Origin: Thiomicrorhabdus marina
GTDB taxonomy: Bacteria; Pseudomonadota; Gammaproteobacteria; Thiomicrospirales; Thiomicrospiraceae
Assembly: GCF_017571465.1 (NCBI RefSeq)
Contig: NZ_JAGETV010000005.1
Location: 62,001 to 126,000, forward strand
Reading direction: 5' to 3'
DNA: 64,000 nt
The notes under the pieces were generated by a model. The model searched no databases, had not been told where the DNA came from, and saw only the letters and a list, made by a program, of their open reading frames with translations. The first letter of the stretch is position 1; the number at the start of each line of letters is the position of its first letter. The translations under genes and the position numbers were made by a program. Below are positions 16,320-25,673 of the stretch, in pieces.

Positions 16320-18710
16320 ATGGAAAAACTTTCTGCTTCTAAGCTTTACCGCTATACCCACCTTGACCCTGAAAAATTCTCGCAACCAAATGACATCAGC
16401 GAATCATCGCGTGACAAGAATATTCTGCAATTTATGCAGCATTTTCACCCTCGTGCTTATCAGTCATTAAATTTTGGTCTGCATCTTAAGCGTAATCAAA
16501 ATCATATTTTTATTATGGGCGAACCTGGTGTTGGTCGTATTGGTATGACCAAAGCGATGCTGAAGAAGATGGCGCGCAAAAAAGAGATTCCAAATGATGT
16601 GTTGTTGGTGTCGGACTTTTCCGAGCCGAATAAAACCCAATATCTGTATTTGGAAGCCGGGCAAGGACACGCTTTCAAGCAAGAAATTGAAAGCTTTATC
16701 TCTTCGTTAAAGACGCAATTGCCTATTCTTTTTGACGGCCATAGCTACCAACTACAGACACAAGAATTGGAAACCAAACTCGCCGATAAGCAGCAAGCCA
16801 AGTTACAAGAAGCTTTTGACATTGCCGAGCAGTGCAGTATAGAAATCAGCCAAAATGAAAACAGCTTCATGTTGACGGCGATGATTGATGGTAAGCCGTA
16901 TCGCAGCACTGAATTGAAGAATATGGATACTTCAATTCAAAATCATTTTGAACAAGCTTTCCAAGATGTCGAAGAGGCGTTGAATTCAGCACTGACGCAC
17001 TTTCCGGCGATGCAGCATGAGTTTATGGATGAAGGCAAACGTTTGAATACCAAATTTGCCAAAGACCATATGGAACCGATGTTGCAAACCTTGAAAATGG
17101 AATTTGGTAAAACCAGCGAAATCTGCAACTATCTGCAAGATTTGGAAAATGCGGTAATCAGCAAATTGCATCTGTTTTGGGATCAAAGTTCTGATCAAGT
17201 AACTGCCGATTCGGGTGCGAGTTCGGCGGCGATTACTTTAGATGAAATGATTAACGAACAGCAAGGCATGTCGCGTTTTGATGTCAATTTATTGGTCGAT
17301 CATCGCGGTTTGAAACACGCCCCGATTATTTATGAGCAAAATGCTACTATGCCAAAATTATTCGGCTATGCGATTAACTCGGCAGCGGCCTCGGCGACCG
17401 ATCCGGTCAGTTTAGCGATGAACCACCAAGCCGGTCTATTACAGCAGGCCAATGGTGGTTATTTGTTGCTGAATATTCAATCGGTATTGAAAGATCCAGA
17501 AATCTGGTCGCATCTGAAAGCAGCGCTTATGAGTAAACGCATCAGCTTTGAAGTGCCTTCTTCAAGTGCCGTGGTGCCATATCATCTGCCGGATTTCCCA
17601 TTAAACCTGACTTTGGTATTACTTGGACAATCGACTCATTTCTATGCTTTGCAAGAATTGGATGCACAGTTTAGCCGCCTGTTTAAGGTGCAGGTCGAGT
17701 TCGAAGCGGAATTGAATCGTACTCAAGAACACGAAATGGCTCTAGCACGCCAGCTGGTATCGGAAATCGATGAATGGAATGATCTGGAAGTCGATATCAG
17801 CGCTTATGAACGTTTGATCGAGTACGCTTCACGTATGGCGGAAGACGAAAACCGTCTGTACACCAATAAAGCAATTTTGCGTGATGTTTTGGCCGAGGCG
17901 AATGCCTATGCTCGTGCCAATGACGAATTGGTGGTGAACCGAGATATTATTGAAAAAACCATTGAACAGCGCGAGTTCCATACCGGTTTGATGGAAGAGT
18001 ATTACCATCGCGCTATTACCGATAAGCAGGTGTTGATTTCGACTGACGGCACTCATATTGGTATGGTAAATGGTTTGACTGTTCTGACTGTCGGCCGTCA
18101 GTCATTTGGTCAGCCGGTTAGAATTACTGCACAAGCCTCGCCGGGTGATGAAGGGGTGGTTGATATTGAGCGTGAAGTGGATATGGCAGGGCCGATTCAC
18201 TCGAAAGGGATGTTGATACTGTCCGGTTATATGCGCGGCCGTTACATGAAAACCAAAGCAATGGGCTTCAGTGGTTCGATTGTTATGGAGCAGTCTTATA
18301 ACGGTGTAGAAGGCGATTCGGCATCTTCGGCTGAACTATTGGCGCTGTTGTCGTCAATTGCAGAGTTACCGATGCGCCAAGATATTGCCATTACCGGTTC
18401 AATTAACCAATTTGGTGAAATTCAGCCGATTGGTGGGGTAAATGAGAAAGTCGAAGGTTTCTATAAAATCTGTTCGACGCGCGGTTTGACCGGCCATCAA
18501 GGAGTGATAATTCCGCAAGCCAATGCCAGCCACTTAATGTTGAATCAACAAGTTCGTCAATCGGTTGCCGAAGGCCAGTTCTCGATTTATACCATTAAGC
18601 ATATCGATGAGGCGCTGGGTATTCTCAGTGGTAAGCAACCGGATGAAGCAAATCGATTGGTAGTGCAAGCGTTAGAAAAAATGAATGAAAAAGAGGATGA
18701 CGAAGATTAA
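16320..18710 (+). CDS. Lon-like ATP-dependent protease (LonB/YcbZ-type)
   Basis: 796-residue AAA+ protease of the Lon-related group without the N-terminal LON substrate domain. The C-terminal peptidase is intact: Ser667 in EGDSASSAE and Lys710 in GGVNEKVEGF form the Ser-Lys dyad with the 43-residue spacing of Lon. The AAA region is divergent: the P-loop is GEPGVGRIGMT (67-77) with Arg where Lys is expected, while the Walker B region seems to lie in the NGGYLLLNIQSVL part. A long helical insert spans roughly 130-290. It is a single-gene unit bracketed by terminators. Substrates are unknown. Confidence 0.88.
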   Translation: MEKLSASKLYRYTHLDPEKFSQPNDISESSRDKNILQFMQHFHPRAYQSLNFGLHLKRNQNHIFIMGEPGVGRIGMTKAMLKKMARKKEIPNDVLLVSDFSEPNKTQYLYLEAGQGHAFKQEIESFISSLKTQLPILFDGHSYQLQTQELETKLADKQQAKLQEAFDIAEQCSIEISQNENSFMLTAMIDGKPYRSTELKNMDTSIQNHFEQAFQDVEEALNSALTHFPAMQHEFMDEGKRLNTKFAKDHMEPMLQTLKMEFGKTSEICNYLQDLENAVISKLHLFWDQSSDQVTADSGASSAAITLDEMINEQQGMSRFDVNLLVDHRGLKHAPIIYEQNATMPKLFGYAINSAAASATDPVSLAMNHQAGLLQQANGGYLLLNIQSVLKDPEIWSHLKAALMSKRISFEVPSSSAVVPYHLPDFPLNLTLVLLGQSTHFYALQELDAQFSRLFKVQVEFEAELNRTQEHEMALARQLVSEIDEWNDLEVDISAYERLIEYASRMAEDENRLYTNKAILRDVLAEANAYARANDELVVNRDIIEKTIEQREFHTGLMEEYYHRAITDKQVLISTDGTHIGMVNGLTVLTVGRQSFGQPVRITAQASPGDEGVVDIEREVDMAGPIHSKGMLILSGYMRGRYMKTKAMGFSGSIVMEQSYNGVEGDSASSAELLALLSSIAELPMRQDIAITGSINQFGEIQPIGGVNEKVEGFYKICSTRGLTGHQGVIIPQANASHLMLNQQVRQSVAEGQFSIYTIKHIDEALGILSGKQPDEANRLVVQALEKMNEKEDDED

Positions 18711-18736
18711 CGGTTAATCTTCTAAGTTGTCTGTTT

Positions 18737-18762
18737 AACCCCGACTAAGTTCGGGGTTTTTT
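18737..18762 (+). terminator. rho-independent terminator after Lon-like gene
   Basis: AACCCCGA and TCGGGGTT pair around CTAAGT, followed by a T-run, 26 bases past the stop codon. Confidence 0.9.
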
Positions 18763-18863
18763 ATATCTATCAGTTTATGAGTTTAGATTGATAGAACTAA
18801 TTATAAAAACGTTAAGTTTATGTTTAGATAGTGAAAAGGCTTTAATTTAACGGCGTTTTTAAA

Positions 18864-19409
18864 TTAGTTATGGTTTTTCTGTTGTTTTTCCTGGCGTTTT
18901 CGTTCACAACGTTCTTGCCAACGTTTAATGACATGCATACGCCATAAAATATGGATTGCGATATAAGAAACGCTGCCTAACACCAGCCCGACTACCGTAC
19001 TTCCTAAATACAGCGGCTTCCACAATTCGCCGAGAACTTCGGTTAGCCAGTGCCAGCTTAGTTGAAAATGTAAATCTGGGTTGACGGCTTGTCCAAGAAT
19101 CAAGGAACCGATTTCGTAGTTGAAATAAAAAATGGGCCCCATGGTTATCGGGTTGGAAATCCATACCAAAGCGACACTGAGTGGTAAGTTGGCGCGGAGC
19201 AAAATGGCGAATAGGGCGGCGGCAACCATTTGTGAAGGCATCGGGATAGCCATAAAAAATAGGCCGATAAAAAATGCCTTGGCTACTGAATAGCGATGTA
19301 AATGCCAGATATTGGGATTATGTAATAAGCTACCTAGCCAACCTAACCCCTTGAGATTTTTGACTTTTTCTGGATTTGGGAGATAGCGTTTTATAAGCTT
19401 TTTAGGCAT
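18864..19409 (-). CDS. DUF2062 family membrane protein
   Basis: 181 residues. The start MPKKLIKRYLPNPEKV is typical of DUF2062. Then comes a hydrophobic core with AKAFFIGLFFMAIPMPSQM and WISNPITMGPIFYFNYEIG, and a very basic C-terminal tail (RWQERCERKRQEKQQ). Two to four membrane segments are likely. The family has no proven function, and some members are fused to or near glycosyltransferases. Its ATG shares bases with the comEC ATG on the other strand (CATG at 19407-19410). Confidence 0.88.
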   Translation of the reverse strand: MPKKLIKRYLPNPEKVKNLKGLGWLGSLLHNPNIWHLHRYSVAKAFFIGLFFMAIPMPSQMVAAALFAILLRANLPLSVALVWISNPITMGPIFYFNYEIGSLILGQAVNPDLHFQLSWHWLTEVLGELWKPLYLGSTVVGLVLGSVSYIAIHILWRMHVIKRWQERCERKRQEKQQKNHN

Positions 19410-22083
19410 GTTTCACTATTTTGTTATCGGTTGGCTTATTGCAATTACCTACTTCTATCAGTTGGAAAATCGCGTCAGTGAGAATTTTGGATGGTTTCTC
19501 GCAATCTGCTCACTGGTTATTGTTTTGTTTGCCCTAATGCATAGGAACTTACATCCTAACGCGACTTCCAGCCTTAGAGACAATCAATTATTATTGTTTC
19601 GACACAAGTTCTGGAATTTATCAGCAGGCCTTATTATAGGCTTCACTTGGGCGCTTTGGCAGAGTTTTTCGACTCAAAATCTTCCGCAAAACCTCTTTAA
19701 TCAACATCTTTTATTACAAGTCAAGGTTCTGGAGTCGACAGAGCCTGAAGAATTGTCTGCTAGTGAACGTTCACGGCGTAAATTGACCTTGGCTGTCGAG
19801 CAAGTTCACTCAATGCCATGGCAAGAAAACCGGCAGCAGAGCTTGCCTCTCTTTAAAGCCGGTTGGCTCAAACCAAAAATTCAAGTATCGCTGCACGCCT
19901 TTAGCGGGCGTATGCCATTAATCAAAAATGGTGAAACTTGGTTAATGGCTGTCAAATTAAAAGCGCCTTATAGCTCGCAGAATCCTTTTAGCCGAGATTA
20001 TGAAAGCTACCTTTTCCAAAGAGGCATTCAAGCCAAGGGTTATCTACCATATTATTCTGCTGAACGTTGGCAGGCAGTTCAAAAGCAGTTTAGCGAGGCA
20101 ATATTAACGGTAGATGAAAGCATGTTTACCGGTAAGCACTTTTTTGCCATAAAACTGCAATCAGCAAATGTTTGGAACTGGCGGGTTTGGCGGACAGCGC
20201 TTTATCAGTATTGGCAGGAAGCTTTTGCACCAGCCTATTTTTGGCGAATCTATCAGGCTTTATTAGTCGGTGAGCGCCGTCAAATGTCGACTGAAGATTG
20301 GCAGTTACTGCAACAGACAGGCACCACGCATTTAATGGCGATTTCCGGCTTGCATCTGGCGATAATGGCTGTTTTAGGAGCGGCACTTTTCAAAGGTGTG
20401 TGGTGGCTTGGCGCTTATCGAATTGAACGGCTTAAGCAACCGATTTTTACGGCATTTGGTGCGGCTCTACTTGCCAGCGCTTACTTACTCATCTCCGGTA
20501 TGGCGATTCCAACCCAGCGTGCATGGATAATGGTAATGGTGGTGTTGCTATTTATCTTTGTCAGGCGCAAGTTCCAACCGTGGAGTGCTCTGGCAATCGC
20601 CGTGTTTCTGGTGTTATTAGTTGATTCCAGAGCGGTGTTATCAAGCGGTTTTTGGTTGTCATTTCTCGCAGTAGCGTTAATTTTTATCAGTTTGCCATGG
20701 TTAAAAGGGCGTGTATGGTGGCAGCAATTGCTGATTCTACAGAGTGTCTTGACTATTGGTTTGGCACCATTGTTAGTATGGTATTTCTCGCAAGTGCCTA
20801 CTTTGTCTTTTCTTGCCAATATTGTCGCTATTCCGGTAGTGAGCTTTATTATGCTGCCGCTATTATTTTTAACGGCTGTACTGGCTCTGTTATCACCAAC
20901 GATTTTTAGCTGGGTTCTGCCATTGAATGAGTGGTTATGGCAACAGTTATGGGCATACTTGAATTGGCTACAAAGTCTGCAAAAAGATTTACCTTTCAAT
21001 AGTCATTTTGCTGAACAGAATCTGTTTTGGCTGTTAAGCGTTTATGTCGTTCTGTTGTTTGGCGTTTTACTGTTTCGTCATTACCGAATTAAGCAGCAGG
21101 CCTTGCAAGGGTTTATCCAAGCATTAACCTTCTCGCAGCGAAAAGCCCATCTGCGTGCATGGAAAAAGGGGCGCAGAAAACTACAGGCATTGAGTTTTGC
21201 TTTTATAAGTGCTTTGTTAGTGAGTATTTTGAGTTTTCAAACATGGCAGATTCCGGAAAGAGGCAGTTTTTGGTTGACCTTGTTTGATACCGGTCAGGGC
21301 TTGGCATTAAGTGTTGAAACGGCTGGGCATCGCATGATTTACGATACAGGACCGCAATGGGGAAAACTCTCTGCGGCACAATTCTCGGTAATTCCTTATT
21401 GGCAGAATCGTGGAAACCTTGCAATTGATAAGTTGATTGTGAGCCATTCCGATAAAGATCATGCCGGAGGTTTGTCTGATTTGCTTGCGAGTTTGCCGAT
21501 TAGAACGATTGTTTCCGGTCAAGCGGATAAGCTGGAGACGTCGGTAAAAATTACGCAATGTGTGCAGGGTCAAATTTGGCAGTGGGATGGTGTTCAATTT
21601 GAAATTCTGGCGCCTAAAGCGCAGGATTTAGGGCGGATTAACAACGACAATGATTTTTCTTGTGTGTTAAAAGTCACATCGTTACAAAACCCGATGCAAT
21701 CGCTGCTAATTAGCGGTGACTTAGGTTCGCAAGCCGAAGCACAGCTAATTAAGGAATATGACGAGCAAAGCGAAAAATTGCAATCGGCGCTATTTATTGC
21801 CGGCCATCACGGCAGCCGGTTTTCCAGTAGTAAGGAATTTTTAGATGTGGTTGCACCGCAGATAATCCTTTTTTCAGCTGGCTATCAGAATCATTTCGGC
21901 TTTCCAAGTGACAAGGTATTACAACGTATCGCACGGCTTACAACGGCCCCGAAGTTATTTAATACTGCTTGCTCGGGTGCGCTGCATTTTAAGATCACGC
22001 CGGAAAAAATTGAATTAGTGCAACAGACTCGCAAACAACGGGCAAAATGGTATCATCAGCGCTGTCTGCATGGCATAAAGTAA
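19408..22083 (+). CDS. comEC: DNA internalisation-related competence protein ComEC/Rec2
   Basis: 891-residue inner-membrane channel that carries single-stranded transforming DNA into the cytoplasm. N-terminal hydrophobic region and OB-like DUF4131 part (to ~230), a multi-helix Competence domain with TTHLMAISGLHLAIMAVLG near 308-326, and a C-terminal metallo-beta-lactamase domain: SHSDKDHAGGL metal ligands and GHHGSRFSS. Length is full, so uptake competence is plausible. The start is at CATG shared with the divergent DUF2062 gene; AGG lies only one base upstream, so initiation is weak or starts elsewhere. lpxK follows after about 37 bases. Confidence 0.92.
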   Translation: MFHYFVIGWLIAITYFYQLENRVSENFGWFLAICSLVIVLFALMHRNLHPNATSSLRDNQLLLFRHKFWNLSAGLIIGFTWALWQSFSTQNLPQNLFNQHLLLQVKVLESTEPEELSASERSRRKLTLAVEQVHSMPWQENRQQSLPLFKAGWLKPKIQVSLHAFSGRMPLIKNGETWLMAVKLKAPYSSQNPFSRDYESYLFQRGIQAKGYLPYYSAERWQAVQKQFSEAILTVDESMFTGKHFFAIKLQSANVWNWRVWRTALYQYWQEAFAPAYFWRIYQALLVGERRQMSTEDWQLLQQTGTTHLMAISGLHLAIMAVLGAALFKGVWWLGAYRIERLKQPIFTAFGAALLASAYLLISGMAIPTQRAWIMVMVVLLFIFVRRKFQPWSALAIAVFLVLLVDSRAVLSSGFWLSFLAVALIFISLPWLKGRVWWQQLLILQSVLTIGLAPLLVWYFSQVPTLSFLANIVAIPVVSFIMLPLLFLTAVLALLSPTIFSWVLPLNEWLWQQLWAYLNWLQSLQKDLPFNSHFAEQNLFWLLSVYVVLLFGVLLFRHYRIKQQALQGFIQALTFSQRKAHLRAWKKGRRKLQALSFAFISALLVSILSFQTWQIPERGSFWLTLFDTGQGLALSVETAGHRMIYDTGPQWGKLSAAQFSVIPYWQNRGNLAIDKLIVSHSDKDHAGGLSDLLASLPIRTIVSGQADKLETSVKITQCVQGQIWQWDGVQFEILAPKAQDLGRINNDNDFSCVLKVTSLQNPMQSLLISGDLGSQAEAQLIKEYDEQSEKLQSALFIAGHHGSRFSSSKEFLDVVAPQIILFSAGYQNHFGFPSDKVLQRIARLTTAPKLFNTACSGALHFKITPEKIELVQQTRKQRAKWYHQRCLHGIK

Positions 22084-22120
22084 AGCTTAAGGTTTTTAGT
22101 TTGATGTTAAAGGAGTGCCG

Positions 22121-23146
22121 GTGAGTTGGCCGACATTTTGGAATAAAAAAAATTGGCAATCAGCCTTGCTCTGGCCGTTATCAAAAGCGGTCTGTTTAGA
22201 AGCAAAACGTCGTTTACAGAAATTCAAGAAAACACCCCCGACACGAATCAGTGCCGCCAAAGTCATTGTGGTTGGTAATCTGGTCGTTGGCGGAAGTGGA
22301 AAAACGCCACTGATTATCTGGTTGGCGGAAGCTCTCAGGCAGCAAGGATTAAGCGTCGGCATTGTCAGTCGCGGCTATGGCGGACAAGCGAGTGAATTTC
22401 CGCAGTGGGTGACTGAAAATAGTAATCCTTCTGATGTTGGCGATGAACCGGTTTTATTGGCTAAGACTTTGCAAGTGCCGGTAGCGGTATCACCAAAGCG
22501 AACCGAAGCGATTGCTTTGATTGAGAAGAAGCATGCTTGCGATGTGATTATTAGCGATGACGGTCTACAGCATTTTGCTATGCAACGCGATATTGAGATT
22601 GTGGTTGTGGACGCTGAACGGCAATTTGGTAATCAACTCTGTATGCCGGCCGGACCACTGCGTGAACCTCTTGGTCGTTTGCGAGATGTCGATGCGGTGG
22701 TTGTCAATGGCGGCGGTGCTTTGCGTTTAAATGCGAAATGGCAAAAACGCTTTGCTGTAGACTTACCGCCTCGATTTGATATGCAGTTGCAGCCGACGGT
22801 GCTGAGAAATCTGTTTAATCCGCAAAGTACTTTGGCGATTGAGAGTTTTTCCGATCTTGCCGTGAATAGTATGGCCGGTATCGGTAATCCGCAGCGTTTT
22901 TTCAGTACCTTACAGCCACTGGTCGCCGCACAGAAAACCTACGCTTTTGCCGATCATCAGTCGTACTGTAAAGAAGATCTGCAAGATTTTATCGACGAAA
23001 AACCGCTGATTATGACCGCCAAAGATGCGGTAAAATGTCAGCCGCTCGCTCAGCAGATGCAGGCCAAGAATTTTTGGTCGTTAGAGGTGCAGACTCAGGT
23101 CGCACCGGAATTGCTCACGCTACTGCTACAGAAATTACAAAAGTAA
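22121..23146 (+). CDS. lpxK: tetraacyldisaccharide 4'-kinase LpxK
   Basis: Phosphorylates the 4' position of the tetraacyl disaccharide 1-phosphate in lipid A synthesis, at the inner face of the inner membrane. P-loop [13 protein letters not shown] near residues 48-60; the [21 protein letters not shown] block and [11 protein letters not shown] are typical. The frame is open from GTG 22115, but AGGAG at 22111-22115 fits GTG 22121 (spacer TGCCG). About 341 residues. Forms an LPS unit with ycaR and kdsB. Confidence 0.94.
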   Translation: MSWPTFWNKKNWQSALLWPLSKAVCLEAKRRLQKFKKTPPTRISAAKVIVVGNLVVGGSGKTPLIIWLAEALRQQGLSVGIVSRGYGGQASEFPQWVTENSNPSDVGDEPVLLAKTLQVPVAVSPKRTEAIALIEKKHACDVIISDDGLQHFAMQRDIEIVVVDAERQFGNQLCMPAGPLREPLGRLRDVDAVVVNGGGALRLNAKWQKRFAVDLPPRFDMQLQPTVLRNLFNPQSTLAIESFSDLAVNSMAGIGNPQRFFSTLQPLVAAQKTYAFADHQSYCKEDLQDFIDEKPLIMTAKDAVKCQPLAQQMQAKNFWSLEVQTQVAPELLTLLLQKLQK

Positions 23147-23162
23147 ATATCAAGAGAAATAT

Positions 23163-23363
23163 ATGGATCCTAAACTTCTGGAAATCTTAGTTTGCCCGGT
23201 CAGTAAAACCAAATTGATTTTTGATAAGGAAAATCAGGAGTTGATTTCAACTACTGCTAATTTAGCTTATCCAATTCGCGACGGCATTCCTATTCTATTG
23301 GAAGACGAAGCTCGTCAGATCAGCGCTGAAGAAGCGGAAAAATTCCGTAAGCAGAAGTCGTAA
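23163..23363 (+). CDS. ycaR: Trm112/YcaR family small protein
   Basis: 66 residues starting [21 protein letters not shown], with [19 protein letters not shown], the hallmark of the Trm112/YcaR family. Eukaryotic Trm112 is a partner of methyltransferases; the bacterial protein is routinely found between lpxK and kdsB with unclear function. Only one cysteine remains of the usual CPxC pair, so it probably does not bind zinc. Confidence 0.93.
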   Translation: MDPKLLEILVCPVSKTKLIFDKENQELISTTANLAYPIRDGIPILLEDEARQISAEEAEKFRKQKS

Positions 23364-23373
23364 AAGGAAACGC

Positions 23374-24141
23374 ATGTCATTTGTTGTGATCATTCCGGCA
23401 CGTCTGCATTCAAGTCGTCTGCCGCGCAAACCGCTTATGGAAATTCATGGTAAACCGATGGTTTACTGGACATGGATGCAGGCCAAAAAATCCGGTGCTA
23501 GCCGCATTATTATCGCTACTGAATCACAGGAAGTGGCTGATGCTTGCCATGCGTTCGGAGCCGAAGTTTGTTTGACCGGCGATCATCACCAGTCCGGTAC
23601 CGAGCGAATTGCCGAAGTGATTGAATTGAGTTTAATTGGCGATGAGCAGATTATTGTCAATGTGCAAGGCGATGAGCCGATGCTGCCGCCGGAGCTAATT
23701 CATCAAGTGGCGCAAGGTCTGGAAGAAAATCCAGAGATTCCGATGTCGACCCTATGCGAACCGATTACCGATTCCGCAACCTTATTTAACCCGAACGCAG
23801 TTAAAGTCAGTCGCCGACAAGACCAGATTGCCTTGACATTTTCACGTGCGCCTATGCCATGGGCTCGTGACGAATTTGCGCACAACAAAGATGAATTACC
23901 CCATCAAGCTTTAGCTTTATATCGCCGTCATATCGGTTTGTACGCTTATCGTGCCGGATTTGTTAAACGTTATGTGCAATGGCCTGAATGTCAGCTGGAA
24001 CAGACCGAAAAGTTAGAACAGCTGCGGGTTTTATGGCATGGCGAATTGATTTTGGTACTGGATGCATTGATGGATGCCGGAGTTGGTGTCGACACGGCTG
24101 ATGATTTGGCGCGCGTGCGCAAGTTATTGCAACCGGAATAA
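23374..24141 (+). CDS. kdsB: 3-deoxy-manno-octulosonate cytidylyltransferase KdsB
   Basis: Activates Kdo as CMP-Kdo for transfer to lipid A. 255 residues, starting MSFVVIIPARLHSSRLPRKPL, the nucleotide-binding signature. Further blocks are IVNVQGDEPMLPPE (metal-binding Asp), HIGLYAYRAGFVKRY and QLEQTEKLEQLRVL. AAAGGA precedes the ATG. It lies 10 bases after ycaR in the lpxK-ycaR-kdsB unit. Confidence 0.96.
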   Translation: MSFVVIIPARLHSSRLPRKPLMEIHGKPMVYWTWMQAKKSGASRIIIATESQEVADACHAFGAEVCLTGDHHQSGTERIAEVIELSLIGDEQIIVNVQGDEPMLPPELIHQVAQGLEENPEIPMSTLCEPITDSATLFNPNAVKVSRRQDQIALTFSRAPMPWARDEFAHNKDELPHQALALYRRHIGLYAYRAGFVKRYVQWPECQLEQTEKLEQLRVLWHGELILVLDALMDAGVGVDTADDLARVRKLLQPE

Positions 24142-24157
24142 GTGACAAAGGCCGCTT

Positions 24158-24367
24158 ATGCTGAAGTACATTACCTTATTGGCGATTATCTATTTTTTCT
24201 ACTGGTTGATAAAGCATAAGCTCCGCCAACGGAAACTGGAGGCGCAAGGCTATAAGCTTGAACAGCAACAGGGTCTGCGTCCGGTCACTATCTTAAGTAT
24301 CGTCTTAGTGGTCATATACGGTGGTTACCTGCTGTATTACCTTATCTCGGGTGGTGGTGAAGGTTAG
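24158..24367 (+). CDS. small membrane protein, 69 aa
   Basis: Not recognised. Two hydrophobic segments, LKYITLLAIIYFFYWLI (residues 2-18) and VTILSIVLVVIYGGYLLYYLI (about 44-64), flank a basic Gln-rich loop, so it is probably a two-helix inner-membrane protein with the loop in the cytoplasm. It begins 17 bases after kdsB and may ride on that operon. Confidence 0.65.
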   Translation: MLKYITLLAIIYFFYWLIKHKLRQRKLEAQGYKLEQQQGLRPVTILSIVLVVIYGGYLLYYLISGGGEG

Positions 24368-24515
24368 AATTGATATTTGTTAATTCTATCTATCCATGTA
24401 TTTATTTTATATTAAGCCTTTGTCCATTATTTTCTATTGGCTTCTGTGCTGATTCCGCGATAATACAGTCACTCTCCTAAACTTTTAATTTTATTTAATT
24501 TATCTAGGGCTGATT

Positions 24516-24806
24516 ATGCAGCAACAAACAAACTTTTCGATTTTAAAAATTGTCGCACTTTTAGAGGGAACATCGCTGCTGTTGTTACTTCTGGTCGCGA
24601 TGCCGATGAAATATATGCTTGGTGTTCCTGAGGCGGTCAAGATTGTTGGGCCGATACACGGTGTCCTGTTTATTGTGTTTAACCTTGTGCTGTTCAGCCA
24701 TGCAATTAAAGGGCATCTTGGCTTTTTCACTACCATGACCGGATTTTTTGCATCGCTAATTCCGGTCGGGACGTTTATCTTTAAAGCAAAAATGCTAAAA
24801 GCGTAA
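24516..24806 (+). CDS. DUF3817 family membrane protein
   Basis: 96 residues with three hydrophobic helices. The N-terminal NFSILKIVALLEGTSLLLLL and the GPIHGVLFIVFN block with a conserved His match DUF3817, a small integral-membrane family of unknown function. It has its own upstream gap of about 150 bases. The gene converges on btuF with 11 bases between stops and no visible terminator. Confidence 0.85.
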   Translation: MQQQTNFSILKIVALLEGTSLLLLLLVAMPMKYMLGVPEAVKIVGPIHGVLFIVFNLVLFSHAIKGHLGFFTTMTGFFASLIPVGTFIFKAKMLKA

Positions 24807-24817
24807 CCCGATAAAAG

Positions 24818-25669
24818 CTATCGCCGCGCTTGGTCGATCTGTTGACATAACGCCGGAAGGGCGTTGATAAAACGGGCGGTCGGGCGTTGATAAAGATCGT
24901 TATTCAACATGAAAATCTGCTTATTGGCAACTGCGGTTATCTGCTTATAAGTCTGCCAAGATTTTATCCATTCCCGCTGCATCTCCTTACGGCCTCCTAA
25001 TAGCAACACTTGCGGATTGCGCAATAACACCGTCTCAACAGCGACTTGTCCGGTCAGACTTCCGATATCGTTAAAAATATTCTGTGCCCCGCAAAGCTCA
25101 ATACCTTGGGTGATAAATTGATTTTTGCCCGGTGTAATCAGCGGTTTATTCCAAATTTGATAGAACACGGAAACCGGTTGCCTATCGGCATAGTTCGCTT
25201 TGATATCCGCCAACTTTTCTTGTAACTCTTCTGCCTGCTTTTGCGCGATGGTTTCCGTGCCTGCTAATTGACCGATTTGCTTAATTAGTCGCGGAATGTC
25301 ACTTAGTTTTTTGACTTCTGACTCGATTACGGTAAAGCCAAGCTGTTGCTGCAAATCTTGCAGACGTTGGTTATCTTGTAAACGGTTACCGGATTGCCAA
25401 GAGAAGATTAAGTCCGGTTGCAGTTCGATAATGCGCTCGATATTAATCGCGTTGTAGCTACCGACAATCGGCTTGCTAAGAGCATCTTCGGGAAAATCAG
25501 AATAGTTGACTACACCGACCAGCTTATCTCCGGCACCCGCTGAATAAACCATTTCAGTTAAATGCGGTGCTAAAGAAATAATTCGTTGTGCCGGCTCCGC
25601 ATAAGTTGCGCTAAATCCGAAACCGGTGGTCACGGCAAAGAAAAGAGTAATGAAGGGTTTACTAAACAT
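24818..25669 (-). CDS. btuF: cobalamin-binding periplasmic protein BtuF
   Basis: 283-residue ABC-type substrate-binding protein for vitamin B12. N-terminal signal peptide with cleavage near ATYA-EP, then QRIISLAPHLTEMVYSAGAGDKLVGVVNYSDFP, characteristic of the BtuF/helical-backbone class (TroA-like), and WQSGNRLQD. A heme- or siderophore-binding relative is possible from fold alone, but the adjacent cbiB and cobalamin genes favour B12. No BtuC or BtuD is in the window, so the permease must lie elsewhere. Last gene of the minus-strand unit. Confidence 0.87.
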   Translation of the reverse strand: MFSKPFITLFFAVTTGFGFSATYAEPAQRIISLAPHLTEMVYSAGAGDKLVGVVNYSDFPEDALSKPIVGSYNAINIERIIELQPDLIFSWQSGNRLQDNQRLQDLQQQLGFTVIESEVKKLSDIPRLIKQIGQLAGTETIAQKQAEELQEKLADIKANYADRQPVSVFYQIWNKPLITPGKNQFITQGIELCGAQNIFNDIGSLTGQVAVETVLLRNPQVLLLGGRKEMQREWIKSWQTYKQITAVANKQIFMLNNDLYQRPTARFINALPALCQQIDQARR

Positions 25670-25673
25670 CTTG

